Shown: positions 16,565-24,691 of the stretch, piece after piece
Layout of the letters: each line of letters starts with the position of its first letter
Numbering within the stretch: position 1 is the first letter of the stretch
Source of the DNA: Actinophytocola xanthii
GTDB lineage: Bacteria; Actinomycetota; Actinomycetes; Mycobacteriales; Pseudonocardiaceae
DNA: 64,000 nt
Reading direction: 5' to 3'
Assembly: GCF_001921205.1 (NCBI RefSeq)
Contig: NZ_MSIE01000030.1
Span: 62,001-126,000 of the forward strand
The notes under the pieces: model-generated
Told to the model about the DNA's origin: nothing
The model's input: the letters and a program-made list of their open reading frames with translations, nothing else
Database searches by the model: none
Made by a program: the position numbers and the translations under genes

Positions 16565-19369
16565 ATGCGCAGGGTGGCGACGGCCGTGCTGCTGTTCCTG
16601 CTGGTCCTGTCGGGACTGGCGGCTCCCGCTACGGCCACCCGCGAGGCGCCCGACCGCCTGCCCGTCGTCTCCCCGACCCCCCGCTCGATGACCTCCACCG
16701 GGGGAGAGGTCGTGGTCCCGCCCCGGGTGCGGCTGGTCACCGGGCGGCACAGCGACCCGGCCGCCGTCCGGGAGACCGCCGCGCTGCTGCGTTCCGCCGG
16801 TGCCACCCACGTCGTGCGCGACCAGGGACCGGCCGCCCGGCTGACCGTGTTTGTCGGCGGCCCGGCCGACCACCGGTCCGTACCGGGCGCCGACTCCTCC
16901 CGGGTCGCCCGCCTGCCGTCCGGGGGCTACCTGCTGGCCGCCGCGGGGAACCGGCGCGGGTGGATGCTCGTGGTGTCCGGGGTGGACGGTGCCGGCCAGT
17001 ACCACGCCGTCCAGACGCTGCGGCAGGTGATCCGGCCGCGGCCCGGCGCCGACGCGCTGCCCGGACTTGTCGTCCTGGACTGGCCCGAGCTGCCGTTCCG
17101 CGGGGTGGTCGAAGGGTTCTACGGAACGCCCTGGTCCCAGGCGGACCGGTTGCGCGCACTGGACTTCCAGGGCCGCAACAAGCTCAACACCTACGTGTAC
17201 GCGCCCAAGGACGACCCGTACCACCGCGAGCTCTGGCGCGACCCGTACCCCGCCGCCCGGCTCGGCGAGTTCGCCCAGCTGACCCGGCGCGCGGCGCGGC
17301 GGCATGTCGAATTCGTGTTCTCGCTGTCGCCCGGCGCGGACGTCTGCTACTCCGGCGACGACGACTTCCGCCTGCTCACCGCGAAGACCCAGGCGCTCTA
17401 CGACGTCGGGGTGCGGTCCTTCGCGTTGTTCTTCGACGACATCGCCGCCCAGCTGCACTGCCCGTCGGACCTCGAGCGGTTCGGTGGCGACGCCTCACCC
17501 GCGGCCGCCGCCCAGGCCCACCTGCTGGACCGGTTCGCCCGCGAGTTCCTGGCCCCCCGGCGCGGCACCGGCCCGTTGCTGACCGTGCCGACCGAGTACA
17601 ACGGAACCGCGGCGAGCGTCTACAAGGACCGGTTCGCCGCGCTGGTACCGCCGGCCGTGCATGTGATGTGGACCGGGCAGCAGGTCATCTCACCCACCAT
17701 CAGCGACGCGGACGTGGCCGCTGCCCGTGCCCGGTACGCGCACCCGCTCGTGTTGTGGGACAACTACCCCGTCAACGACGCCCAGCCGGACCGGCTCTAC
17801 CTCGGCCCGCTGACCGGCCGGGGACCGCGGCCCGCCGCCAGCGGCTCGGCGGGCCTGCTCGCCAACCCGATGGTGCAGGCCGAGCCGTCGCTGCCCGCGC
17901 TCACCACGGTCGCCGACTACGCCTGGAACCCCGCGGGCTACGACCCCGACCGCTCCTGGCGTCACGCGCTGCGGACGTTGGGCGGACGCCAGGTCGAGGC
18001 CCTGACCGCCTTCGCCGACGCCAACCGGGCCTCGCCGCTCGACCCGGCGTCCGCGCCGGAGCTCTCGGCACGCGTGGCCGCGTTCGAGACCGCGCTCGCG
18101 GCCGGCCGCCCCGGCAGCGCCGCCGCCCCGCTGGCCCGCTGGTTCACCGCGCTCGCCCGCGCGAGAACCGCGCTGGGCACGCTCTCCGGTGCGCTGGACG
18201 GAGGAGCGTTCGTCGCGGCCGCCGACCCGTGGCTGCGCAAGGCCGAGCACTACGGCACGGGTGGGGCGGCCGTCGTCGCGTCGCTGACCGCCGAGCACGT
18301 CGGCGATCTCACGACGGCCTGGCGGGAACGGGCCAGGTTCGAGCGGTCGCGGGCAGCCGCGGCGGAGATCCCGGTGACCGTGGCGCCCGGGGTCGTCGAC
18401 CCGTTCCTCGACCGGGCGGGTGCGGCCGGCCGGCTCGTCACGCTCGCCACGCCCGACCCGGGCACGGTGATCGCTCCCGGCAGCGACGTGACCCTGACCG
18501 CGGCCGTCCGGTCCGGCGACGTGCCGGTCACCGAGGTGCGCTACCTGGTCGGCGGTGAGGTGGTCGGGACGGCGACGAGCGCGCCGTACACCGCGGTGTG
18601 GCGTGCGGTGCCCCGGCGCCTCGCCCGGGTCGTCGTCGAGGTCACCGACGCCACCGGCGCCGTGGTGCGTTCGGCACCGGTCGACCTCACGATCGGTACC
18701 CCCGACCACGCGCTGCTGGTGTACGGGGACGACGGCAACCCCGGTACCGGCGGGCTCGCCCCCGGCGAGGAGGACGTCGCGGACCGGTTGGCGCACCTGG
18801 GGTTCGCCGTGGACCCGGTGCTCGCCACGGAGGCCGACCCGACCGACGCCGACGGCCGGGCGCTCGTGCTGGTCTCCTCCACGGTGGCCTCCGGCGACGT
18901 CGCCGCGAAGTTCCGGGACGTGGCCGTGCCGGCCATCGCCTGGGAGGCGTTCGTGTTCGACGACATGGGGCTGGCCGCCTCGGCGGGTGAGCAGTTCCGC
19001 GCGGACACCGTCGAGTTCGTCCGGCCGCCGACACCGCTGTCGGCCGGGTTGGCGGGGCCGGTCCGGGTCTACCGGCAGGAGGGCCGGGTCCGCTGGGCCG
19101 TGCCCGCGCCCGGCGCGATCGTCGCGGCGACCATGCCCGGCGACCCGAGCCGGGCGACGGTGTTCGGCTTCGAGCGGGGTGCCCCGCTGCTCAGCGGCCT
19201 GACCGCGCCGGCCCGCCGGGTCGGCCTCTACCTCGGGGACGAGGGGCTGCTGTCGGGGTTGGTCGCCGACGCGAGCGTGTCGGTGTTCGACGCCGCGGTG
19301 CGCTGGGCCGTGCGCCAGGACGACACCAGGGCGAAGGCCAGCAGCAGCTCGGCGATGTCGCCGCCGTAG
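16565..19369 (+). CDS. Secreted GH84-type beta-N-acetylglucosaminidase
   Basis: The protein has 934 residues with a Sec signal over residues 1-25 (cleavage near ATA). An N-terminal GH20b-like domain runs to ~170. The GH84 barrel begins at FRGVVEGFYGTPWS; NTYVYAPKDDPYHR and ALFFDDI follow, with the catalytic pair Asp291-Asp292 used in substrate-assisted cleavage. WDNYPVND is also characteristic. A helical domain follows, then a beta domain (~600-700) and a C-terminal ThuA/GATase-like module (LLVYGDDGN, LVLVSSTV). It should remove GlcNAc from glycans or wall material outside the cell. Its last 142 bp overlap the convergent membrane-protein gene. Confidence 0.85.
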   Translation: MRRVATAVLLFLLVLSGLAAPATATREAPDRLPVVSPTPRSMTSTGGEVVVPPRVRLVTGRHSDPAAVRETAALLRSAGATHVVRDQGPAARLTVFVGGPADHRSVPGADSSRVARLPSGGYLLAAAGNRRGWMLVVSGVDGAGQYHAVQTLRQVIRPRPGADALPGLVVLDWPELPFRGVVEGFYGTPWSQADRLRALDFQGRNKLNTYVYAPKDDPYHRELWRDPYPAARLGEFAQLTRRAARRHVEFVFSLSPGADVCYSGDDDFRLLTAKTQALYDVGVRSFALFFDDIAAQLHCPSDLERFGGDASPAAAAQAHLLDRFAREFLAPRRGTGPLLTVPTEYNGTAASVYKDRFAALVPPAVHVMWTGQQVISPTISDADVAAARARYAHPLVLWDNYPVNDAQPDRLYLGPLTGRGPRPAASGSAGLLANPMVQAEPSLPALTTVADYAWNPAGYDPDRSWRHALRTLGGRQVEALTAFADANRASPLDPASAPELSARVAAFETALAAGRPGSAAAPLARWFTALARARTALGTLSGALDGGAFVAAADPWLRKAEHYGTGGAAVVASLTAEHVGDLTTAWRERARFERSRAAAAEIPVTVAPGVVDPFLDRAGAAGRLVTLATPDPGTVIAPGSDVTLTAAVRSGDVPVTEVRYLVGGEVVGTATSAPYTAVWRAVPRRLARVVVEVTDATGAVVRSAPVDLTIGTPDHALLVYGDDGNPGTGGLAPGEEDVADRLAHLGFAVDPVLATEADPTDADGRALVLVSSTVASGDVAAKFRDVAVPAIAWEAFVFDDMGLAASAGEQFRADTVEFVRPPTPLSAGLAGPVRVYRQEGRVRWAVPAPGAIVAATMPGDPSRATVFGFERGAPLLSGLTAPARRVGLYLGDEGLLSGLVADASVSVFDAAVRWAVRQDDTRAKASSSSAMSPP

Positions 19370-20100
19370 TACATCAGCTCCGCCGCCCCGCGCAGCTGCT
19401 CGACCGGCACGCGGATGCCCAGCACCCCGGCGTACATCAGCTGGGACAGCACGGCGTGCACGGCGACGGCGATTCCGAGCAGCACCAGGCGGGTACGCAC
19501 CGACGGGCGGCGGGGCGCGGGGTCGGGACCGGCGATGACCCAGGCGAAGAGGTAGCCAGACAGCAGGAAGTGCAGGTGCACCAGGTGGTGGGTGAGCCCG
19601 TCACCGGCCGCCACGGCGTGCAGGGGTGTGGCGTAGAGCGCGACGAGCCCGCCCAGGTTGAGGCCGAGAATCGTCGCGGGGTGGGCGAGGACGTGGGCCG
19701 GGCCGCTGCGCAGCACCCGGCCGACGACCCGTCCCCAGCGGGTCGGGACGGCGCGCAGGAGCAGGGTGACCGGGGCACCGAGGGCCAGGCCCATCGGTGC
19801 CACCATCCCGATCAGCAGGTGCTGGAGCATGTGCCCGCGGAAGTCGTCCGGGGGGTAGGGAGAGGCCTGCGGGAGCACGGCGAGCGCGAGCAGGACGGCA
19901 CCGGCGAGGAAGCTCGCGGTGCGCCACCGGCTCCAGCCGCGGGCGTCGCGGTGCTGGCGCAGCGCCAGGACCAGGTAGCCGGCGGCGACCAGCGCGACCG
20001 CCAGGACTGGCGGCAGCCACCCGGACGCGGCGGCATGCGCCTCGTGCCCTCCTCCGCCGTGGCCGCCGTGCCCGCCCTGGGCGAGGTCGACGGTGCTCAC
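19228..20100 (-). CDS. CtaG-like (caa3-type cytochrome c oxidase assembly) membrane protein
   Basis: The protein has 290 residues with about seven membrane helices. Family marks include HMLQHLLIGMVAPMGLALG, HHLVHLHFLLSGYLFAW and YYGGDIAELLLAFAL. Histidines in the helices could bind copper. The N-terminus is His/Gly rich (HGGHGGGGHEAH), consistent with metal contact on the outer face. GTG 20100 overlaps the DUF2243 stop (GTGA). About 25 polar residues after the last helix lie in the stretch shared with the GH84 gene; many relatives end near that helix. Confidence 0.82.
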   Translation of the reverse strand: MSTVDLAQGGHGGHGGGGHEAHAAASGWLPPVLAVALVAAGYLVLALRQHRDARGWSRWRTASFLAGAVLLALAVLPQASPYPPDDFRGHMLQHLLIGMVAPMGLALGAPVTLLLRAVPTRWGRVVGRVLRSGPAHVLAHPATILGLNLGGLVALYATPLHAVAAGDGLTHHLVHLHFLLSGYLFAWVIAGPDPAPRRPSVRTRLVLLGIAVAVHAVLSQLMYAGVLGIRVPVEQLRGAAELMYYGGDIAELLLAFALVSSWRTAQRTAASNTDTLASATNPDSSPSSPR

Positions 20101-20639
20101 CGCCGCGGGTCGTCTGCGTCGGCCCGGACCGGCGCCGCCGTGCGCTGGAGGAGCCAGCCGCCGGCGACGAGCGCCGCGCCCAGGGCGAGGAAGCCGAGGT
20201 CCCACCACAGCTGATTCGGTCCGCCGCGCACGTGGTGGATACCGAGGAGGTGGTGGTCGACGACGCCTTCGACGAGGTTGAACAGCCCCCAACCGACCAG
20301 GACCCAGCCCCACAGGGCCGCAGAGCGCCAGACCGGCCCGCGCGAGGTCGACAGGCGCGAGTACAGCAGGGCCAGCCCGACGAGGACGCAGAGCCAGGTG
20401 AAGGTGTGGAACACGCCGTCCCACAGCGTGTTCATCCGCAGCCCGGGCACGGTGTCGGGGGAGTAGGTGGGCACGCCGACGTTGTCGGTGTCGCTGCTGC
20501 TGAGCAGGTGGTGCCACTGCAGGAGCTGGTGCAGCAGGACCCCGTCGACGAACCCGCCGAGCCCCAGCCCGAGAACCGTTCCCGGCAGGGCGATCGCGGG
20601 CGTGCCGGCGCGGGACCCGGTGGTGGTGCCGGTGGCCAT
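20097..20639 (-). CDS. DUF2243 membrane protein
   Basis: The protein has 180 residues and four hydrophobic helices. Histidine-rich motifs GFVDGVLLHQLLQWHHLL and DHHLLGIHHVR mark the DUF2243 family. Such proteins commonly sit next to CtaG-like genes, as here, where the genes overlap by 4 bp. A shared role in copper or haem-copper oxidase biogenesis is inferred. The ATG is preceded by GGAGGG. The ~258 bp upstream (20640-20897) hold no gene I can support. Confidence 0.8.
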   Translation of the reverse strand: MATGTTTGSRAGTPAIALPGTVLGLGLGGFVDGVLLHQLLQWHHLLSSSDTDNVGVPTYSPDTVPGLRMNTLWDGVFHTFTWLCVLVGLALLYSRLSTSRGPVWRSAALWGWVLVGWGLFNLVEGVVDHHLLGIHHVRGGPNQLWWDLGFLALGAALVAGGWLLQRTAAPVRADADDPRR

Positions 20640-20897
20640 GGGGCTCCCTCCGTCGCGCGTCGCCCAGCCGCGTACCCCGGGCTTGGGCGGCAAAACGCGG
20701 TCGGGAGGCGCACCCCGCAGCGGAGGTGACGCGGAAGGTGGCGTCGCTCGCGCAGGGTCCGCAACGCGACGGCGACCGCGCGACGGGACCCTCTGCCGGG
20801 CCGAGGGGACCTCCGGACGAGGCAAACACCACACCGAAGCCATACAACGCCCGCCTCCGACGAGGGGCCCGGGCGCGCGGCGGCGCGAGGGGGAGCG

Positions 20898-23800
20898 TCA
20901 GCGGGTGATCGACCCGGTGAACCACCAGCGCCCGCTGGGCACCTCGTACACGGTGAAGCCGGGTTCCCCGCGGAGGAGGCGGGCGCCGCGGGGGGCCCGG
21001 GCCGGGCGTTCGGCTGTCGGCACGTGTACCTCGGCGGTGGCCCCGAACGGGACCTCGACGGTCAGAGCCAGCAAGGAACCGGTCACCCGCCAGTCGACGG
21101 CGGCCCGGCCGCGCACGGTCTCCAGCGCGGTGCGTGCCCAGTCGACGCCCACGCGCGCGTCGGGTCGGACGGTGAACCGGCGGTACCCGGCGTCGCCGGG
21201 GCGCAGGCCGGCGACGTTCTCGTACAGCCACCGCACGACCGTGCCCTGGAAGTAGTGGTCGCGGGACCGGGAGTCCAGCGGCCACATCTCCCACATGGTG
21301 TCGGCGCCGCTCGCGAACCAGTAGCCCCAGCTCGGGTACGTGCGCTGGGTCGCGATCGCGTGTGCCACGTCTGCGTGCCCGTGCGCGGTCAGCACCGGCA
21401 GCAGCTCACTGGTGCCGAGGGCGCCGGTGTTGAGGTGGTTCCCGCGCGCGCGGACGTCGGCGACCAGGCCGGCCACCACGGAGGACACCGCCTCCGGCGG
21501 GACAAGGCCGAACGCCAGCGGTATCGCGTTCGAGGTCTGGCGGTAGTCGGGGTCGGCGTCGGTGCGGTAGACGCCGTCGCGCAGGAAGGTCGCGTTGAGC
21601 GCGTCGCGGCAGGTGGCCGCGACCTGCCGGTAGCGGGTGGCGACCTCGGTGTGCCCCAGCAGGTCCGCGAGCTCGGCGGTGGCGACCAGCGCGCGGTGCA
21701 GGTAGGCCGTCGCGGTGAGCCGGGTGTCCTCCGGCGGGTTGCCGCCGTAGCCGGGCGGGAGGTAGTCGCCGAGGGCGGTGTCGGCCAGCCCGTCCCGCAG
21801 CCGGCCGATCTCCCAGTCGAGGTAGCGGGTCAGCGCGGGCCAGTGCTCGGCGGCGACCCGGTCGTCGCCGTAGACCCGGTACATCTCGCGCAGCAGGAAC
21901 GGGTACACGGTCGTCCACTCGGGAGACGGCGCGGCCTCCTGGTAGCCCCACCCGCCGCTCGGCACGATCACCGGCAGCTGGCCGGCCTCGGTCTGGCTGT
22001 CGGCGAGGTCGCCGAGCCACTTCGTCAGGAAGCGGGCCACGCCCAGCGCGTAGGCCATGACCGGCGCGCCGAGCTGGGCGTCGCCGGTCCAGCCGTTCTT
22101 CTCGTACATCGGGGTGTCGGTCGGGATGCCGTGCAGGTTGTTGCGCAGCGTCCGGCGCATCGCGCGTTCGAGCTGCTCGTAGAACGGCTCCGAGCAGGCG
22201 AACGTCCCGGTGTCGGGGACCGCGCTGTGCACCACCCGGCCGAGCACCTCCTCCGGGCGAGGCCCGCTCACCTCGACATAGCGGAAACCCTTGTAGGAGA
22301 AGCGCGGCTCCCAGCTCTCGCGTCCGGTGCCGGCGCAGACGTACTCGTCGAGCTGGTGGCGTCCCGGCACGTGCCCGTTGCCGCCCTGCACGTGGCCGTC
22401 GCCGCCGAGCTTCTCGCCGTACTGCAACCGGACCACGGTGCCGGCCGGCGCGGTGACGGTCAGCCTCGCCCAGCCGGCCATCGTCCGTCCCATGTCGACG
22501 ATGTGGACGCCGGGGGAGAGCTCGGTCACCGAGACCGGGCGGACCGTCTCCACGACCTCGATCGGCTCGTGCTGCTGGGCCCGCAGCGTGCCCCGCGGCG
22601 CGTCGACGGCGACCGCGGGGTGCCAGACGGGGGTGCGTGTCGCGTCGAAGGTCTCCCCGGCGTAGAGGGAGTCCGAGCGGGTTGCGCTGTCGGCGACCTC
22701 CCAGTCGGTGTCCGAGCCGATCGTGGTGCGCGAGCCGTCCGGGTGGGTCAGGACGAGCTGGGCGAGCAGCCGGGGGTCGCCGTGCCAGCTCGCCCGGTGC
22801 CAGTTCCAGACGTTCGGCGTCGTCATGCCGTAGAAGCCGCGACCAAGGGCGACCTCGATCGAGTTGGCGCCGCGGGAGACCTGCCGGGTGACGTCGTGGG
22901 TCGCGTACAGGACGGTCCGCTCGTAGTCGGTGAACCCGGGGTCGAGCACCTGCCGTCCCACACGTCGCCCGTTCAGCTCGGCGTCGTAGTAGGCGAGCCC
23001 GGAGATGTACAGCCGCGCCGAGGTCACCGTCTTGTCCACTGTGAACCGTCTACGCAGGACCGGTGCGGGCTGGGTGGTCTCCACCGCGACCTGGGAGCCC
23101 CACGGCCCGCCGCCGTAGGCGGCGAGCACGGTCGCCGCGGTCCAGCCGGAGTCGTCGAACTCCGGTTGCTCCCAACCGTTCTGCTCGGTCTCGCTCACCC
23201 GCCAGCCCGGTCCCGTGACCACCTCCTGTCGCCCGTCGGCCAGCTCGACCACCAGCCGGACGAGCAGTCCGCCAGGGTTCACCGAGACGGTGCCGCGGTT
23301 GGTCGCCAGCGCGGCCAGCACGAGGTGGCCCTCGGCGTCCCGCACATGCTCGGTGACGTCGGCGAAACGTCCGAGCCTCCACCCGTCGACCTGCTCGGGG
23401 GCGTGCAGCACCCGCCGTCCGTTGAGGTACAGCGTGAAGTCGTCGTCGGCGGTGGCGACCAGGAGCGCCCTGGTCACCTCGGTGCCCACGTCCACGGTGT
23501 GTCGGAACCACCGCGGTCCGGTCGGCGCGCCGCTGGGGGTGGCCCCCGGTGACCAGATCCAGGAGGCGCCCTCGAAGCCGGGCGGTGCCTCCGCGGCCGG
23601 CGCCCCGATCCAGCGCGCGTTCCAGGGGGTGCCGAGGAAGCCGGTCTCCCACCAGCCGCGGGCGCTCCATCCCGACACGCGGCCGCGCTCGTCCCAGACG
23701 CGGACCCGCCAGGTGTAGCGGGTGTGCGGTCGCAGCGGCGGGCCGGCGTACGGAACGCCGATCGTGCGGTCGGAGTCGACCTTCCCGGAGTCCCACACGC

Positions 23801-24044
23801 CGTCGACCCGCACCTGGTAGGCGCTCTGCCGACTGCCCTCGTCGCTGGCCGCCTTCCAGGAGAGTCGGGGTGCGGCCACGTCGGTGCCGAGCAGCGTGGA
23901 CGCGTACTCGACGGTGGTCTCGCGCACCGTCGGTCCGCCACCCCCGGCCTCGGCCGACGCCGCCGCGACCTCACCCGTCCCCAAGCCGACCCCCGCGACG
24001 GCGGAACCCCACAGGAACGTCCGCCGCTTCACACCCTCGCCCAT
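20898..24044 (-). CDS. Tat-exported alpha-L-rhamnosidase (GH78)
   Basis: The protein has 1048 residues. A Tat signal, VKRRTFLWGS plus an Ala/Gly-rich core, covers about residues 1-32. The four-part GH78 architecture is visible: fibronectin-like domain (APRLSWKAASDEGSRQSAYQ), GH78 N domain with sugar-binding region, catalytic barrel with EKNGWTGDAQLG, and a C-terminal domain ending WFTGSITR. SWGYWFASGADTMWE lies near the barrel end. It should release rhamnose extracellularly. A perfect TGAAACGTTTCA operator lies at the promoter, placing it under the rhamnose regulator. ATG 24044 is preceded by GAAGGG; a GTG 12 bp later is an alternative. Confidence 0.87.
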   Translation of the reverse strand: MGEGVKRRTFLWGSAVAGVGLGTGEVAAASAEAGGGGPTVRETTVEYASTLLGTDVAAPRLSWKAASDEGSRQSAYQVRVDGVWDSGKVDSDRTIGVPYAGPPLRPHTRYTWRVRVWDERGRVSGWSARGWWETGFLGTPWNARWIGAPAAEAPPGFEGASWIWSPGATPSGAPTGPRWFRHTVDVGTEVTRALLVATADDDFTLYLNGRRVLHAPEQVDGWRLGRFADVTEHVRDAEGHLVLAALATNRGTVSVNPGGLLVRLVVELADGRQEVVTGPGWRVSETEQNGWEQPEFDDSGWTAATVLAAYGGGPWGSQVAVETTQPAPVLRRRFTVDKTVTSARLYISGLAYYDAELNGRRVGRQVLDPGFTDYERTVLYATHDVTRQVSRGANSIEVALGRGFYGMTTPNVWNWHRASWHGDPRLLAQLVLTHPDGSRTTIGSDTDWEVADSATRSDSLYAGETFDATRTPVWHPAVAVDAPRGTLRAQQHEPIEVVETVRPVSVTELSPGVHIVDMGRTMAGWARLTVTAPAGTVVRLQYGEKLGGDGHVQGGNGHVPGRHQLDEYVCAGTGRESWEPRFSYKGFRYVEVSGPRPEEVLGRVVHSAVPDTGTFACSEPFYEQLERAMRRTLRNNLHGIPTDTPMYEKNGWTGDAQLGAPVMAYALGVARFLTKWLGDLADSQTEAGQLPVIVPSGGWGYQEAAPSPEWTTVYPFLLREMYRVYGDDRVAAEHWPALTRYLDWEIGRLRDGLADTALGDYLPPGYGGNPPEDTRLTATAYLHRALVATAELADLLGHTEVATRYRQVAATCRDALNATFLRDGVYRTDADPDYRQTSNAIPLAFGLVPPEAVSSVVAGLVADVRARGNHLNTGALGTSELLPVLTAHGHADVAHAIATQRTYPSWGYWFASGADTMWEMWPLDSRSRDHYFQGTVVRWLYENVAGLRPGDAGYRRFTVRPDARVGVDWARTALETVRGRAAVDWRVTGSLLALTVEVPFGATAEVHVPTAERPARAPRGARLLRGEPGFTVYEVPSGRWWFTGSITR

Positions 24045-24072
24045 CCGCCGTGCCCTTCGTCGGATTACGTGG

Positions 24073-24117
24073 TGAAACGTTTCAACGGATCTTAGTCCGT
24101 GACCCCGTTGACGACAA
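24073..24117 (-). promoter_or_regulatory. Promoter and perfect 12-bp operator upstream of GH78
   Basis: On the minus strand -35 TTGTCG (24112-24117), a 17-bp spacer and -10 TAAGAT (24089-24094) are followed by the perfect palindrome TGAAACGTTTCA (24073-24084), which covers the expected start point. This is the best example of the site also found near 15413, 37806 and 37938. A LacI-family repressor is the expected ligand. Confidence 0.7.
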
Positions 24118-24132
24118 GTGGACCGGGGAGGG

Positions 24133-24468
24133 CTACCTCAGGGCGACGGTGAGGAGGACGGCGGCGTCGGTGAGGGCGATGAGGCCGTGCCGCTCGCTGG
24201 GGACGGAGGTGAGCTGGCCGGCCGCCAGGATGGCGCCGTCATCGTGGGTGTGGAGGCGGACGGTGCCGGTGACGACGAACAGGGTGGCCGCTGGTGGCGA
24301 GTCGTGTTCGGCCAGCTCCGCACCTTCGCTCAGCGCGATCAGGGTGGCGCGCTGCGACGTCCCGGTGACCAGGGTTCTCGACGCCCGTCGCGAGTGGTGC
24401 GTGCCGGCCTCGGCCAGCAGTTCGGCGGCCAGGGCGTCTACCTGGGTCACAGCGGGGTGGTCGGTCAT
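24133..24468 (-). CDS. Small cupin-domain protein
   Basis: This 111-residue protein has a single predicted cupin barrel: SEGAELAEHDSPPAATLFVVTG is the first motif and HTHDDGAILAAGQLTSVP the turn into the second. The usual metal-binding histidines are only partly kept. ATG 24468 overlaps the stop of the truncated narI frame (ATGA), so it was once co-translated with nitrate reductase. It now has no intact partner, and no promoter of its own is obvious. The function is unknown; a sensory or stabilising role near respiratory genes is inference. Confidence 0.65.
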   Translation of the reverse strand: MTDHPAVTQVDALAAELLAEAGTHHSRRASRTLVTGTSQRATLIALSEGAELAEHDSPPAATLFVVTGTVRLHTHDDGAILAAGQLTSVPSERHGLIALTDAAVLLTVALR

Positions 24469-24665
24469 GGGGTGCGCTCCCATCCTCGGCGAGGGGTTCG
24501 GTTGCCCAGCCGCTGCTCGCGGCTCCGGTAGACGATATAGGGCCGGGTCAGGTAGCCGAGTGGCATCGAGAACACGTGCACCAACCGGCTGAACGGCCAG
24601 AACGCGAACAGCGCCCAGGCCGCCAGGGCGTGCAGCTGGAACCCGAGCGGCGCGACGGGCGGTGG
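24465..24665 (-). pseudogene. narI: C-terminal remnant of respiratory nitrate reductase gamma subunit
   Basis: The frame ending at 24465 encodes about 60 residues that I recognise as the NarI C-terminus: APLGFQLHALAAWALF, WPFSRLVHVFS and GYLTRPYIVYRS. His in the HALAAW and LVHVFS segments corresponds to haem-ligand helices. The first four membrane helices are absent. The reading frame loses NarI character at about 24655-24665, just before the stop of the radical SAM gene at 24692. No narG, narH or narJ is in the window. It is best read as the scar of a deletion or replacement. Confidence 0.7.
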
Positions 24666-24691
24666 CCAGGCCCAGCATGCGCCGCCCGCCT

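Noticed and set aside
20640-20897. Possible small gene upstream of DUF2243
   Set aside because: Frames here have no ribosome site, mixed third-position composition and no recognisable product.
24133-24678. Longer start for the cupin gene
   Set aside because: The added N-terminus reads the narI remnant in the wrong frame; the ATGA overlap marks the true start at 24468.
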